Part shown: piece after piece, positions 44,776 through 56,518 of the stretch
Numbering within the stretch: position 1 is the first letter of the stretch
Layout: each line of letters starts with the position of its first letter
NCBI GenBank assembly: GCA_024195265.1
Contig: JAJLRJ010000009.1
Location: 9,542,791 to 9,606,790, forward strand
Source: Dendrophyllia cribrosa
Lineage: Eukaryota > Cnidaria > Anthozoa > Scleractinia > Dendrophylliidae
DNA length: 64,000 nt
Direction of reading: 5' to 3'
The notes under the pieces: generated by a model
What the model saw: only the letters and a program-made list of their open reading frames with translations
Databases searched by the model: none
Told to the model about the DNA's origin: nothing
Translations under genes and position numbers: made by a program

Positions 44776-46771
44776 TCATTCTCTGAAAGCAAACACCTCC
44801 ATCTCGTTGGCAACAAAATTTTTGTTGCCAGCTAGAAATGTTGTGGGTGTTACATGCGGTGGAGATGCATAGGTATTGTTTAAATTACTGTAGCTATTTG
44901 AATTTGTATTTGCTACATTATGAATGCAAAGATCATGTCCTGCTCCAAATGTTGGCCCATATCCACTGTTACAGTAGATCCCATTCTGGTTTGCAGTACC
45001 CTTTAGTGGCAGCTTGGTTGGTTCACCACCAGTAGATGGGTTCACAAGGCTGAATAGGAAAGACTCTGTACAGTGTTTGTAGGCACCAGAGACTGGAAAT
45101 ATAAACAAAAACATGCATTTACTTAGTTTACTTTTTGCCTAACGCAATTAAGTAACTTTAGGAATTAGATAGTTGTATTGATTTGTACAATTAATAAAAA
45201 TAAAGCTAACTGATGGTCCTGGGCCGGGTTGTTCAAAGCGCGGTTAAGCTAACCCAGGGTTAGCATCAATTTTGATTCCATTTAAATAATTAATTATCAA
45301 TGGAGATTTTTCCAAAGTATTATTGCCCTTTAGTTTCGTCTCTGATCTGTCTTCGCATGTAACTTATAATTGGCTTTTAAAAACACTTCTAACAAGTGAA
45401 ATGAAATCCTCGGTTAAGTTTTAATCCTGGCTTAGCGTTAACCGGCTTTCGAACAACCGGGCCCTGATTGATACAATTGAAATCAATCCTCGGTAGGAAA
45501 AAAGATGGCGACTGGTACATTTACCCATAATTCTTAGCGCACAAAAACCTTAACAACGCTCATAAAAATGTAAAGAAAAGTTATAAAATCTTCAAACCTA
45601 GTCTACACATTGTCCTTAGTACTGGAACAAATATCGTAAAAATTTGGCTTTCTTTGTGCCTTATGTGCTGTGTTAGGTCCGCAAGGTATTGTGGTAAAAT
45701 GAACAGCCGCCATCTTTTTTCCTACGGTGGATTGGTGTGACCTCTCAGCCCTCTGGAACAAGGGGGAGGGGAAGTTGGGGGGGGGGGGGGGGGGGGGGGG
45801 GTGGGGGGGGGGGGGGTGGGGGAAGGGGACTTCCAAACAAAAGTAATGCATGGGGGCCTTGGTTATACAAGTTTTTAGAAAGTAAAAACCAAATCATCTT
45901 TTAATCCCACAATTTATTTATTAACAATATCTTTAACCCCGACGAGCAAGCAGTCCGTACGTCGTTTTCTTTGAGGAGTCCCCAGGCTATTTGTTTCCCA
46001 AATTATGTGCCTTGCCATGGTCCATTATTTCGGGATTATTGAAGTTCGCAAAAACTTACCATCCCATGACTGCTCTGTGTATCCTCCAAAAATGTAATTT
46101 CCGCTCTTCACCACTGTAACAGTGGGCCCCTGCTTGTCGCAAATGGCATGGAATTTGGAGGCTTCCCAACCGTCTCTGGAGGCACGGTAAAGAAGTTCAA
46201 AAGTGGAGCGATGGGGCTTTAGTTGCTCTTTGAGCCTATGTTTGAGCCAAGTGTTGACAAAGATTTGCTTTTGCTCATTTGACAAGATTTCAGATCTCAT
46301 AAACGGTGGAGGGCAGATCTCATCCACGATTCCACGAATCTGGTAAAACTCCGCTTCTTCCAGTAATTCCTCGCGAACTAATTTGTCATCTGGGAGAAGG
46401 AGACGCCCTGTGCGAAGATAATTCAGGATATACCGGAAGTGAGTTCCATCACGATCAATGAAGTAAGATCCGTCTTCAGCGGGTTTTGAATCAAATCTGC
46501 TTGAAAACATGGCGTGTAACATTGATCCTGTATCTTTTGTCAATGTCTGAAGACTCGTGGTGAATTGCTGACCACCCACGTTTAGCTTGATGGTGGAAGC
46601 AAAGTGGACGTGTTCAAGCTTCTTTGCAACAGATTCAAAGGCTTCCTTCTCCTTGCGAACATCCAGAGCTTGTTGCTTCATAATGCCGTAAGCTTTCTTC
46701 ATGAAGTCGAGAGCCTCTTCTAATGCCTCGTAACTTGGTGACGTATCGATCGTTTCTTCCTCAACAGACAT
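44776..46771 (-). CDS. KCTD-type BTB / TLDc fusion protein, array copy C (342 aa)
   Basis: Seen: exons 46771-46060 and 45092-44776 (712 + 317 nt = 343 codons with stop), phase-1 intron GATG/GTAAGT...TTTCCAG. Domains: acidic start MSVEEETIDTSP; coiled coil about residues 12-50; T1/BTB domain about 53-150 (IKLNVGGQQF, FIDRDGTHFRYILNYLRTG, LLEEAEFYQIRGIVDEI); TLDc about 165-342 (ELLYRASRDGWEASKFHAIC, GPTVTVVKSGNYIFGGYTEQ, SFLFSLVN, YGPTFGAGHD, ending NEMEVFAFRE). Known: KCTD BTB domains oligomerise and many recruit Cullin-3; TLDc proteins are linked to oxidation resistance and V-ATPase control. Inferred: a cytosolic oligomeric TLDc protein, possibly a Cullin-3 substrate adaptor. This copy has no disabling change. 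Confidence 0.9.
45221..45464. mobile_element. Inverted-repeat element in copy C intron
   Basis: GGGCCGGGTTGTTCAAAGC and inverse GCTTTCGAACAACCGGGCCC, with GGTTAAG/CTTAGC subterminal matches. Confidence 0.75.
45740..45845 (+). repeat. Conserved intronic segment with poly-G (copy C)
   Basis: Same intronic context as in copy B, here expanded to a nearly pure G tract at about 45776-45818 interrupted by single T residues. Likely able to form G-quadruplex structures on the + strand (the intron's template strand). Confidence 0.7.
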
Positions 46772-46994
46772 GTTGTAAAATGGCTAAGGAAACAACAGGC
46801 TTTTCACTTTCCAATGAATACACGGAAGTGAAGGGCTGGTACCTCATGAAGTACATATTTAATTAGTGACACAGCCACTGATCAAATGAAGCGCAGGTTC
46901 GATTCTCGGTTCGTCGTCGCCATCTTGGTCATAAATATTGATTGTTTTTGTTATATTTTATGCAAAGTTAGCCTCTTCCGCAGCCAACATAATA

Positions 46995-47360
46995 GGGAGC
47001 TTAAGCAACCACGACGCCGACGGCAGCGAGAACGGCACAAAACAATAGGCTTAATGAGCGAAAACAATACCTCTGCACGTGCGTTTTACATTTTGGTACA
47101 TTTCTTTGCCGTTCCCTGCAAAACAACAACGTCAAATGATCAAATTATAGGTTTTTTGGAGAACGTGAACACACGACGGTTAATTTTCCTTTCTCCATTT
47201 GAACCGGAAAGCCATCCCTTCAAATTCAGCTCCTGGACAATCCAGTCACATTAGACAAACTAAACAAATTGGAGCAACTGCAAAGTAGTTTAAAATAGCG
47301 CGAATCCTTTTTTCAAGTGACGTTTTCCTTGGCGTTGCCGTCGTCGTTGCTTAAGCTCCC
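46995..47360. mobile_element. Inverted-repeat element with TA target
   Basis: GGGAGCTTAAGCAACCACGA and inverse GTCGTTGCTTAAGCTCCC, TA at each border, GACGCCGACGGCA subterminal repeat inverted at the other end. Confidence 0.85.
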
Positions 47361-47362
47361 TA

Positions 47363-47972
47363 ATAGCCCTTTTCGCCGGTAACCTTTTCATTGCATTACA
47401 ATAAAATTCAACATGATTGGAGACAATTTCGGGCAGAAACTACAAAATTGCCCGAAATTGCCTCGCAACCACGTTGATTTTTATTGTAATCGTATCAATA
47501 ACAAAATTCTCGATTGTGATTGGTCATCCACGCGCCTATTTCTTACGTAATTGGCGCGCGGCCACGTGGGTGTCCAATTACAGCTGTCCAATTACAACTT
47601 TTTGAAATTGGATAGCTGTAATTGGACACCTACGTTGCGCGCGCGTCAATCAGGTGCACTTTAATTTTTTTTCTTGCTGTTTCTTCCCGCTTTCAAACTG
47701 ATAGAAAATATCCTTGACGTTTTGCGTACAAAAAACTCCACATAGACTTTTTAACCTCGAATTTTGTTATTGATTCGATTAATTAGTAATTGAACTTCGT
47801 GTCGTACAATTCAGGGGTAATCGTGCTCGTAATTTCAAATCGTTCTCGCGCTACGCGCTCGGCCGATTTGAAATTACTCGCCCGATTACTCCGATCCCTG
47901 AATTGTACTCCACTCAGTCCAATTACTATTACTAATACAAATGAGTAAGGTTAACCGCGAAAAAGGGCCATT
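47363..47972. mobile_element. Inverted-repeat element containing two hairpins
   Basis: AGCCCTTTTCGCCGGTAACC and inverse GGTTAACCGCGAAAAAGGGC. Inside are the hairpin 47563-47633 (GTGTCCAATTACAGCT arms) and the foldback 47804-47908 (GTACAATTCAGGG arms). It abuts the 46995-47360 element. Confidence 0.65.
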
Positions 47973-48424
47973 ATTTGGCGCGCGAGCTGACTAAGGAAGG
48001 GCTAGGCGAGAGACTGGTAAATAGGACAAAAATGTTGCTGACTGGGGAGGGGGGCGGGAGAAGAGCAATAATAGTGACTTCGCTTCTAGATTTTCTCAAC
48101 TCCTCACGCCCTTCCCAACTATTCTGTTTTTATCATTTTGCCCAGACCCCGGAATTGCCCTGCGGAAAAGGGCTGAACTTGTCGAAACTTGTTTGGAAGG
48201 CTCAATTAAAATTAGACTAAAAGCTAGAGTTTACTGATAAGTAAAATTTCACCTCAACTTTTGTCTCGTAACATCGGAAAATTTAACACCTTTTGATATC
48301 GCTTCACTGTTTGTATTGCCCAATCAATCTCGTTGGACCAATCAGATTCGGTGTTTTAATTAAGCTGACGCCAATTTGACGCGAGTATTCGCTTACTAAT
48401 GAAAATAGAACGAGATTTGTTTCA

Positions 48425-48861
48425 GGCCCCGACCACACTAATGCGTTTTCAAAAGTCTCCGTTTTCATCTCGAAGAAAACGAAGCAAAATATTTTCGCCC
48501 ACACTAGCGTTTTCGCATCGTTTTCACCTGTCCACACTAAAATGGTCGAAAACGATGAAAACGACTGGGACCGGGGATTGCGCATGTGTTAAAGGTGATA
48601 GATGCTCCGATTTGGACTGGAACCGATGGCATGTTTACGGCTCTTTACGTCACCGTTTTCAAAAGTCTCCGTTTTCATCTGTCCACACTAGAAACGAAGC
48701 GTTTTCAAAACAATGCGTTTTCAAAAGTCTCCACTTTTGAAACCGTTTTCGAAAGTCTCCGTTTTCATCAGCGTTTTCGGGCGTTTTAGTGTGGACGATA
48801 GGCGAAAACGCATCAAAACGTATGCGTTTTCAAACGAAAACGCATTAGTGTGGTCGGGGCC
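48425..48861. mobile_element. Inverted-repeat element with TCA target
   Basis: GGCCCCGACCACACTAATGC at the left with a perfect inverse at the right; TCA at 48422-48424 and 48862-48864. Interior is many copies of CGTTTTCAAAAGTCTCC in both orientations. Confidence 0.85.
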
Positions 48862-49696
48862 TCAGTTTCCGAAGATGATATTGCCCGTTTTGTGGGTTGT
48901 CCGAATTTGATGATTATTGACCAGTACGCAGCTTTGCAACAGGGTGTATTTGGTCAGGTTTTATTTCATTTTAGACTGATTGAAGTCAGGATCTACCAAA
49001 TGACTCATTCTATTAAAAAAACTTATATTCTGGAAGTGCAGGTCATGCCGGTATGCATCATTGTGCAGTTGCGGATCAAGGAGAGGGGCGAAAAAAACAA
49101 AACAAAAACAAAATAAGGCCATTGCACGCAACAAAATTGTAGCGTGTTCTCTTCTATAAATTCTTCTTTCTTGTTTTACTTCGGGAAATTGTTGCGTACA
49201 AAGTCAGTTGTGTGCAACAATTTCGCTCCCTTTGGGGTGGGGAGATGAAAGACCCTGGGACCTGAACGAGTTTGAAAAAGACGGAGGGATGTTGTACCCT
49301 TGCCGGTGTCCGAGCGGGTCTTAGGGTACTTCCAACCTTCGCGGGTCTCCTTCGTAAAACAAAATTGTACACGTGCCAGTTTCAAAAGCAATATGACAAA
49401 CTATAAATTATTATATGACCATATATCAAAAGAACATCTGTAAAGGTTTGGAGTAAACAAATAAATGAACAAAAAAAAAATGAAATGAACAAAAATATCA
49501 AAAGAAAGCTTAATGAAAGTAGTTTTCAATAAAAAAATATTATGCCTATTATTTTAGCGACTTTTTCTATTGATATAAATTATAGTTGTCATATTACTTT
49601 TAAAACTGGCGCGTGTACTAATTTTATCCGAAGGACATCAACGAAGGTCGGGAGTATTAAGTCACATGTCACCTTAGACAGTTCGCTCCACCGTGT

Positions 49697-49863
49697 CAGG
49701 GACCGCGGAGCAAGGTGAAAAGTGGGAGGGCTGACAATTGAAAATAATTTTTTCATATTGAAAATCGAAAAAAGGAATAAAATCATAGTGGGGGCGGGGG
49801 GCGGGGGCGCAAAAAAGTGGTGGGGCCGCGGCCCTACCAGCCCCTCCCCCTCCGCGGTCCCTG
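49697..49863. mobile_element. Inverted-repeat element with 5-bp flank repeat
   Basis: CAGGGACCGCGGAG and its inverse; CGTGT repeated at 49692-49696 and 49864-49868. G-rich interior (GGGGGCGGGGGGCGGGGG). Confidence 0.75.
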
Positions 49864-50524
49864 CGTGTACAATAACGTTGTGAATTTCGCTTCACAGAAT
49901 ATTGGCTTAAAAATTATCTATATTCCCAAAGTTGTAAGTGTACCTATATTAACTTTTCAACGAGATTAGACAACATATGAATTAAACATCTTTTATTTAT
50001 ATCTTTTAACTGCTACATTATATTAAGTCTATTTTTTAACTGCTGACACTCTCAAACTAAGGGAAGGCTTCGGAAACAAGTCTTTATGTGCGTCGCATTT
50101 TCGTTTTAATTTAACAATTCCGCGCATCGTAGACAGGATATACTAGATCGGCTCCACGGAAGTACATATATAAAACGTCTTTACTGAAAGCTGAATATTC
50201 TTGTTGCCATAATTCTTATGATTCGATCAAAGTAATAACAGCTAATCTCGTAATTATGTATGAGATCACATGCAACCCAAATTCTTTAGAAAATTTATAT
50301 ATAACAGAAACATTACCCTTGAAAGACGTGCTTATTTCTTCCAACCCCTTGGAAGATGTCTCTCCCAGGAGTTACAGAATTATCAGGCTCTTACCAGTGG
50401 TGATTCCAGACTCCACCGTAAGGGAAAGGCTAGGTGGGAAGCGGGGTGGGGGGCCCGATCAGAGTGAATAAGGGGGGGAGCAGTTGGTGCCTTTGGGCCT
50501 TTTTTGCAAGATAAGGGAGTGCCT

Positions 50525-50551
50525 CCCCCCCCCCCCCCCCCCCCCCCCCCA
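50525..50551 (+). repeat. Poly-C tract
   Basis: About 25 C with one A, 0.4 kb downstream of copy D. Confidence 0.95.
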
Positions 50552-50843
50552 CCCCCTTGTAGATCAACCACAGCTTACTGGGTGTAGCCTGCAAACAGAG
50601 TTAGAGAAGGAAAACAACTTGTTTGGCAAAATGTAATTGCCCTTATAAAACTCAGAACATGGTTGATATCTTTGGTAATACATTGCATAACTCTATCTTA
50701 ATTATATTTTTAAGTATTGTAAAAAGCATATATCTGACCATTTTTGTTTCAGACTACTTCAGAAACTCATGGATGTAGAGCTACAGCTGAAGTTTTCTTT
50801 TGCAGTTCTTGCCCAACTGATATTTGTCGACTGAAATCAGTTA

Positions 50844-50984
50844 TTATAGAGGTTTTGTACGGCAGCCATGTTGCATGGCAGGAACAATAGATTCTTTTCC
50901 CTATGGGAAAGAATGTTCTTTCTAATGCAAAACATTTTCATTGTTCCTGCCATGCAACATGGCTGCCGTGCAAAACCTCTATAA
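50844..50984. mobile_element. Foldback element touching the copy D stop codon
   Basis: TTATAGAGGTTTTGTACGGC...AGGAACAAT and its inverse, arms of about 45 bp. The right end is one base from the copy D stop (50986-50988), so the 3' UTR begins inside or beyond this element. Confidence 0.85.
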
Positions 50985-50985
50985 G

Positions 50986-53967
50986 CTATTCTTGAAAAAC
51001 AAACACCTCTAGCTCATTGACAGCAAAATTCTTGTTGCCAGCTAGAAACGCTGTATTTGTAACATGCTGTGGACATTCATAGGTATGGTTTAAAGCACTA
51101 TAGCTCTGTGAATTCACATTTGCTCCATCCTTGATCGTAAAGTCATGCCCTCCTCCAAATGTTGGCCCATACTCACTGTTACAGTAGATCCCATACTGGT
51201 TTGAAGTACCCTTTAGTGGCAGCTTGGTTGGTTCACCACCAGATGGGTTCACAAGACTGAAGATGAAAGACTCCATACAATGTTTGAAACCAGACCCTAA
51301 AGAGAATACAAACATAAACAGCAAAATATTTTGAAACATTCGATTCTTAAGCAAAATTCTTCACAAACTCAACTTTTAGTATGTTAGTGAAGGCTTTTAA
51401 ACAGAAATCCCCTAAAGCAGATATGTAAACCTCTTACAATGTAGTTAATAATCTCATTTTCAAACAGGGCAATTAATGATTGAAACAGTATCAAACTTGA
51501 CAGCATCAAAAACAACAGAAATTTTAATATCACTGGACTTTGACATGACATGATAAAAATGTATGTGGCAGTATAAATGGCTATGAAATGTGCTCTATAT
51601 CTTGTCCTTTTTTATTTAAGGAAAACAAAAACAATGAAATACTCAGAAATAATTTGGTTCTTGTTTTTTTTCTGACCATTTTTCTTCTCATTAACAAAAC
51701 ATTCAACAACGTAAAGTAACAGTTTTTTTTCAAAGCAAGGAAACCTCAAATTGTAATTGTTATTTAACACTACATTTACATTTCTTTGTTCGTAATATTG
51801 CAAGTTTAAGCTGTTATGCATATATACTCATCATGATATCAAATTAATTAGGCAGGTATTTTTCCTCACGAAGCGAGGTTTATAAATTTGTCGCGCGTGG
51901 GGATCGCGTGTGGATCGCTGTAGGGCGATAGAATCTCGGTTGACTTTATATATATATATCGCGATGGTGTCCTGCAGTTGCCTGGCAACAAAAATTGCGA
52001 CCGCTGACATTGGCGCACTCTCATGTTTATTCATGGAGGCGATGCAATGGCGGCCGTTTAGTCTGAAAAAATGTGTACTCTGGGTGAAACACAACCAATT
52101 TCTGATGTAAATGAGAAAGAACAGCAAACACAACAACGCTGGATTCAAACAAGTGGCTGGAAATCCTTGTCCGACAAAATTAACCACCGAAACTCCGCTG
52201 AACGGTGCCTTGAAATTCAGCGTGATCAAGCAACGAAGAGACAACGAGAGCATAGATTACAAAGACTTCGAACAGCCTAGGCACCGTTTGACTAGGTTCA
52301 AACGCCTTGACAAAATGCTGCCATTAGAATTCTGAACGAAACCGATCAGGAGAGGCGACGGCACTGACTGGAAGTGTTGGACAAAATGATTCTGTTTATA
52401 GACGCAACGAGAGGGGGAAAGAATTACACGATCAGCTAAATACTCGTGACGAATATCTTTCATACGGTAGGGAAAAGCAAACACTGATTACAGGAAAGGC
52501 TCAGAGAAGAAGAGCGATTAAGAAATGTAGCTCAAATCACCGGCTTTTGCAAAAAAAAAAAGAAGAAGATTTTAGAAGACAGGGCACAAAGTACAAGTTA
52601 ATGGAAGAGACTGGGAACAAAAATGTCTCAACTTTTGGGGCTATTGCCAGCAAGCAACCCAACCTTTCCAGTCAAACGAGAAATTCCATCTATTCCTCCC
52701 ACATCGTTAAAATTTTGCAGTGCATCCTCCCCCGAGCTTCACAGGGTTCTGCGAGACACGTATTTCTAGTACTAAAGAAGTAAATAACGTGAAATTCCCC
52801 AATGAGAAAAAATTGACAAATACCCCACCCCCAAGCAGTCCTTTGCTGACAAATGCCTGAGGGGCTGGGGGATGGGAACGCTTGGAATTGACTAAGCCAT
52901 TTAAAGGGGCTGATCGAGCATTGATAAAGTTTCTGTGGATAGGATGGGACCCTACATAGTGACCATTTTGTCCTAAAAGGACCAGGTGGTGGTACTACAT
53001 TCTCTGTAATCAATCAAACTTCCCACTAAGGGGATGGATCTCTCTGTAAAATACCCTCCTTTTGCTCACACTCCCCACCCCCCCTCAACCGCATTTATAG
53101 TGATAGGTGCACAATCGCATCAGGTAGTTGAATTCAGTAGTTGCAGGGAAGATACTACATAAGCTTATAATAGTGGGCCCACTTACTACTATCCCAAGAC
53201 TGCTCTGTGTAACCTCCAAAAATAAAATCTCCACTCTTCACCACAGTAACAGTGGGTCCACTATGGTCGCAGAGGGCATGGAATTTAGAGGTTGTCCACC
53301 CGTCTCTAGATGCACGGTAAAGAAGCACAAAAGTGGAATGACGGCGCTCTAGCAGCTCTTTAAGCCAGGTGTTAATAAAGATTCGCTTCTGTTCATCTGA
53401 TAGGATTTTAGAACCCAGAAACGGCGGAGGACGAAGTTTATCCACGATTCCACGAATCTGATAGAACTCAGCTTCTTCTAGGAGTTCCTTGTGGACTAAT
53501 CTGTCATTCGGGAGAAGAAGATACCCTGTGCGAAGATAATTTAGGATATACCGGAAGTGAGTTCCGTCACGATCAATGAAGTAAGATCCGTCTTTAGTAG
53601 GCTTTGTGTCGAATCTTCCTGAAAACATGCCGTGTAGCATTGATCCTGGGTCTTTTTTCAGTGTTTGAAGACTCGTGGTAAAATACTGACCACCCACGTT
53701 CAGCTTGATGGTGGAAGCAAAGTTGACATGTTCGAGTTTCTTTGCAACAGATTCAAAAGCTTCCTTCTCCTTGCGAACATCCAGAGCTTGTTGCTTCATA
53801 ATGCGATAAGCTTTCTTCATGAGGCCTAGTGCCTCTCCCAGTACTTCATAACTTGGTGTATCAATCTCTTCTTCGTCAGTTGCAATTTTGCAACTGGACA
53901 AAGAACCACTGCATCTCCCAAAACTGATTACAACGAAAATAAGTACAGCAAACACTCCGGCCGCCAT
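50986..53967 (-). CDS. BTB / TLDc fusion with N-terminal signal/anchor, array copy D (363 aa)
   Basis: Seen: exons 53967-53187 and 51296-50986 (781 + 311 nt = 364 codons with stop). Same architecture as copy C: coiled coil, BTB (IKLNVGGQYF, RDGTHFRYILNYLRTG, EEAEFYQIRGIVDKL), TLDc (VLLYRASRDGWTTSKFHALC, FIFGGYTEQSWD, SGFKHCMESFIFSL, YGPTFGGGHD, NELEVFVFQE). The start differs: MAAGVFAVLIFVVISFGRCS runs in frame into the acidic segment where B and C begin MSVEEE. This is a hydrophobic signal peptide or membrane anchor. An upstream in-frame ATG at 54093 would bury that segment, so 53967 is chosen. The donor is ambiguous within GATAGTAGTAAGT; the GTAAGT choice keeps the frame. More diverged from C than B and E are. 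Confidence 0.85.
52060..52560 (+). pseudogene. Degenerate Arg-rich frame, origin uncertain
   Basis: Several broken frames give Arg/Gln/Glu-rich peptide such as QRDQATKRQREHRLQRLRTA and RILNETDQERRRH. Repeats of this composition occur at the front of some cnidarian Helitron-encoded proteins, but the match is too weak to assign. Lies in the intron of copy D. Confidence 0.25.
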
Positions 53968-54465
53968 TGTCAAGCTGTGACAAACCAACCGCAGGCCAAG
54001 AGAAGCGAAGGCTCGGTCCCCTGGGACACAACGGGGATAAGCCACGTTTATGTCGTTACGAAATTTTGTTGTTGTTGTTGTTAAAACGTACATTGTCCTT
54101 CCTGTCTACAAGTCACCGATCACCTAGGAAACGCTTCACGGAAAATAAAATGGCCATTTTACGTTCCAAGAAAAAAAAAGAAACATTTGCTTTACTTTTA
54201 GGTAATGTTTAGGAGAGCGTGACTTGTATTGCGTTACATTTTTTAAAACCGGTTTTTACTAGAATTCCAGTAATTTTACTTGAGCACGTGGATTTTAAAG
54301 TCGGTTCGGGTCAAGTTTAGTTTTTTCATGGCTGGAGTGTAGAATAAAGCGTTCAAGTTTTCCTGTTTATGCTGGTTGTATCGTCTCTTCGGAACATTCT
54401 GGCGACCACGACGGGAGAAGTATAGCGAACCTATCGGGAACTGAATTTTTATCGACAGTTAAAGG

Positions 54466-54665
54466 AATAGGCCATTTCCGAGTTGCCTTTAGCCTCTCTA
54501 TCGAAGCGAGGCTAGGTGCGAAACCTTTCATATGAAAATGAGTTTTCATTCACATGCAAATAAAACTTATTTGCATGTGAATGAAAACTCATTTTCATAT
54601 GAAAGGTTTCGCACCTAGCCTCGCTTTGATAGAGAGGCTAAAGACAACTCGGAAATGGCCTATTT
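54466..54665. mobile_element. Foldback element, about 95-bp arms
   Basis: AATAGGCCATTTCCGAGTTG...ATTTGCATGTGAATGAAAAC arms are almost perfectly inverted around 54565 with a very short loop. It borders the next element directly. Confidence 0.85.
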
Positions 54666-54666
54666 A

Positions 54667-55300
54667 TGCACCTGTCAATGATTTCCCCCCCGGGGGGGGG
54701 GGGGGGGGGGGGATATCGGGCATACCCACGGGGTTTGACATTAAATTGCCTACCCTGGGTTGGGAATTTGACAAGTTTGTGTTGCCCTAGGGTCGGGAAG
54801 ATTGTCAACATTGGGTTGATGGGGACAATAGAAGTACCATGCACAACGTAAAACCTACTATCGAACCCGACATTTTGGCGTGTTCGGTGGGCATTCACAG
54901 GATCTTAAGAAGGTGAGTGAAGAGTTATTTACCATATTTCTCCAATCTTTTATGTTTAAAAACTTTCCTTCTTTGTACTATTAGCCGATAGATCGATTTT
55001 TCACCTGCTGGCGTCAAGTGAAGTAATTTGGATGTGATTTGAACCATGTAAAATATGCCAAAGTCTCTTACTTTTGTCGATTTTAATAATATTTTTCAGG
55101 AGCTTATTAAGCTCCTGTGTTTTTTTAATTAAGTTGTTTGGATATTTTCCAGAATTTCCCTAGGGTGGGGGAATTTGAATGGAAATTTTTGCCCCAGGGT
55201 GACAAAATTGACCAAAATTTGAAGGAAAAATGTCAAACCCCGTGGGTATGCCCGATAGTCCCCTCCCCCACCCCCCTTGGGGAAACCATTGACAGGTGCA
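54667..55300. mobile_element. Inverted-repeat element with TTA target
   Basis: TGCACCTGTCAATG at the left with its near-perfect inverse at the right, and GGGCATACCCACGGGGTTTG inverted further in; TTA at 54664-54666 and 55301-55303. The left subterminal part has a G tract at about 54692-54712. PIF/Harbinger-like target size; no transposase. Confidence 0.85.
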
Positions 55301-55487
55301 TTATCGTCAGTTATTTTCGTGGAAATTTATCGTACTGCAAGAATTCGGATTTGTCACCGTTTCGCATCGTTTTGGGAGTTTTGTCACCATAGTTTTCAAG
55401 ATTTTTGGAGCCGTTCAAGGATTTTATACCGGATTCAGTCATCGAGGATTTGGGTGGAATTGTCAGGAGGTGTTTCTTCGTGTGTTA

Positions 55488-55745
55488 GAGCAGTTTTCAA
55501 TTGAGTGTCAAAAGTAATTACACAATTGCTTTGGTTTTGCATTGCAACGCTTTGTGATTGGCTAAAAAATCTCGCGCCACTTTCTCGATGAATCAGAAGT
55601 AAAACCCAAACCAATCGTGACTTGGCGCCGGCGACATGTAATTGCTTCGAGCTCTGATTGGTTCATTGGATTATTTACGACTGCTGTGATTGGTTAGAGT
55701 AATTACTTTGGTTTTGGTTTTACGACACTCAAATGAAAACTGCTC
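55488..55745. mobile_element. Short inverted-repeat element, family 2, copy 2
   Basis: Opposite-orientation relative of 2746-3027, with GAGCAGTTTTCAATTGAGTG at the left and the inverse at the right, TA on both sides. It sits upstream of the BEL/Pao gag start. Confidence 0.8.
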
Positions 55746-56518
55746 TATTTATCGGATGTGATTGTTGTTGAGGAATTCGGACGGTTGAGAAGGGACTTAT
55801 CGAGATACAGTTGCGAGACATCGCAAAATTATAATTTCATCGCTTCGCATCGTTTTGAGAGAATCGCTTGAGAGAATTATCAATATCCTGGTTTTGAAGA
55901 TATCGGACAGTGTTTAACAATTCAAAAAGAGGAATTTTCTTCGTGTGGTTATAAGCTTATCGTAATATGCCGACGTCGGGTCAGTCCGTGGAGAGGTTGA
56001 ACAGGCGTAGAGAGTCGAGGAAGAAAGATTTTTAGAACTTAAACGAGTAAAGAGAGCTAGGAAGACCGTGGTCACCAAAACACGCCATCATATGGGATGG
56101 CTGTGCGCGAGCAGCGAAGAACCAGTGATGATTGAAGACGAAATCACAAAATTGTGGGCGGTGTTGGAGGCGGCCCTTGCTGTCATGGATGAACTACTAA
56201 GACGCATATTTACGCTCAGGGGATCAAGAGAACAAGAATGCAATCTCAGTGGAAGCAGAGGATTTGGAAAGCGAAATAAACAAGGTTGTCGAGACAGCTG
56301 AAGGCGTAATAAAGGAACTCGCGAGGAAAAAACAAATGGCTGCAAACAACCAAACGCTTCTGCATACGCCTCCACAAATGACGGGTCAGTCACCACATCC
56401 ATCCGCCATCAGCCACTCGCCGAGCTCACAGCACTCAGGTGTTTATAGCCATCGACTGTAGCCTCTAAAAGTTTCTACTTTTGATGGTGAGAAAAGCAAA
56501 TTTGAGAATTTTTGGGGG

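Noticed and set aside
54093..54968. Upstream ATG at 54093 as the start of copy D
   Set aside because: It would precede the hydrophobic segment by 42 residues, including a translated GTT repeat; 53967 gives a standard signal/anchor start.
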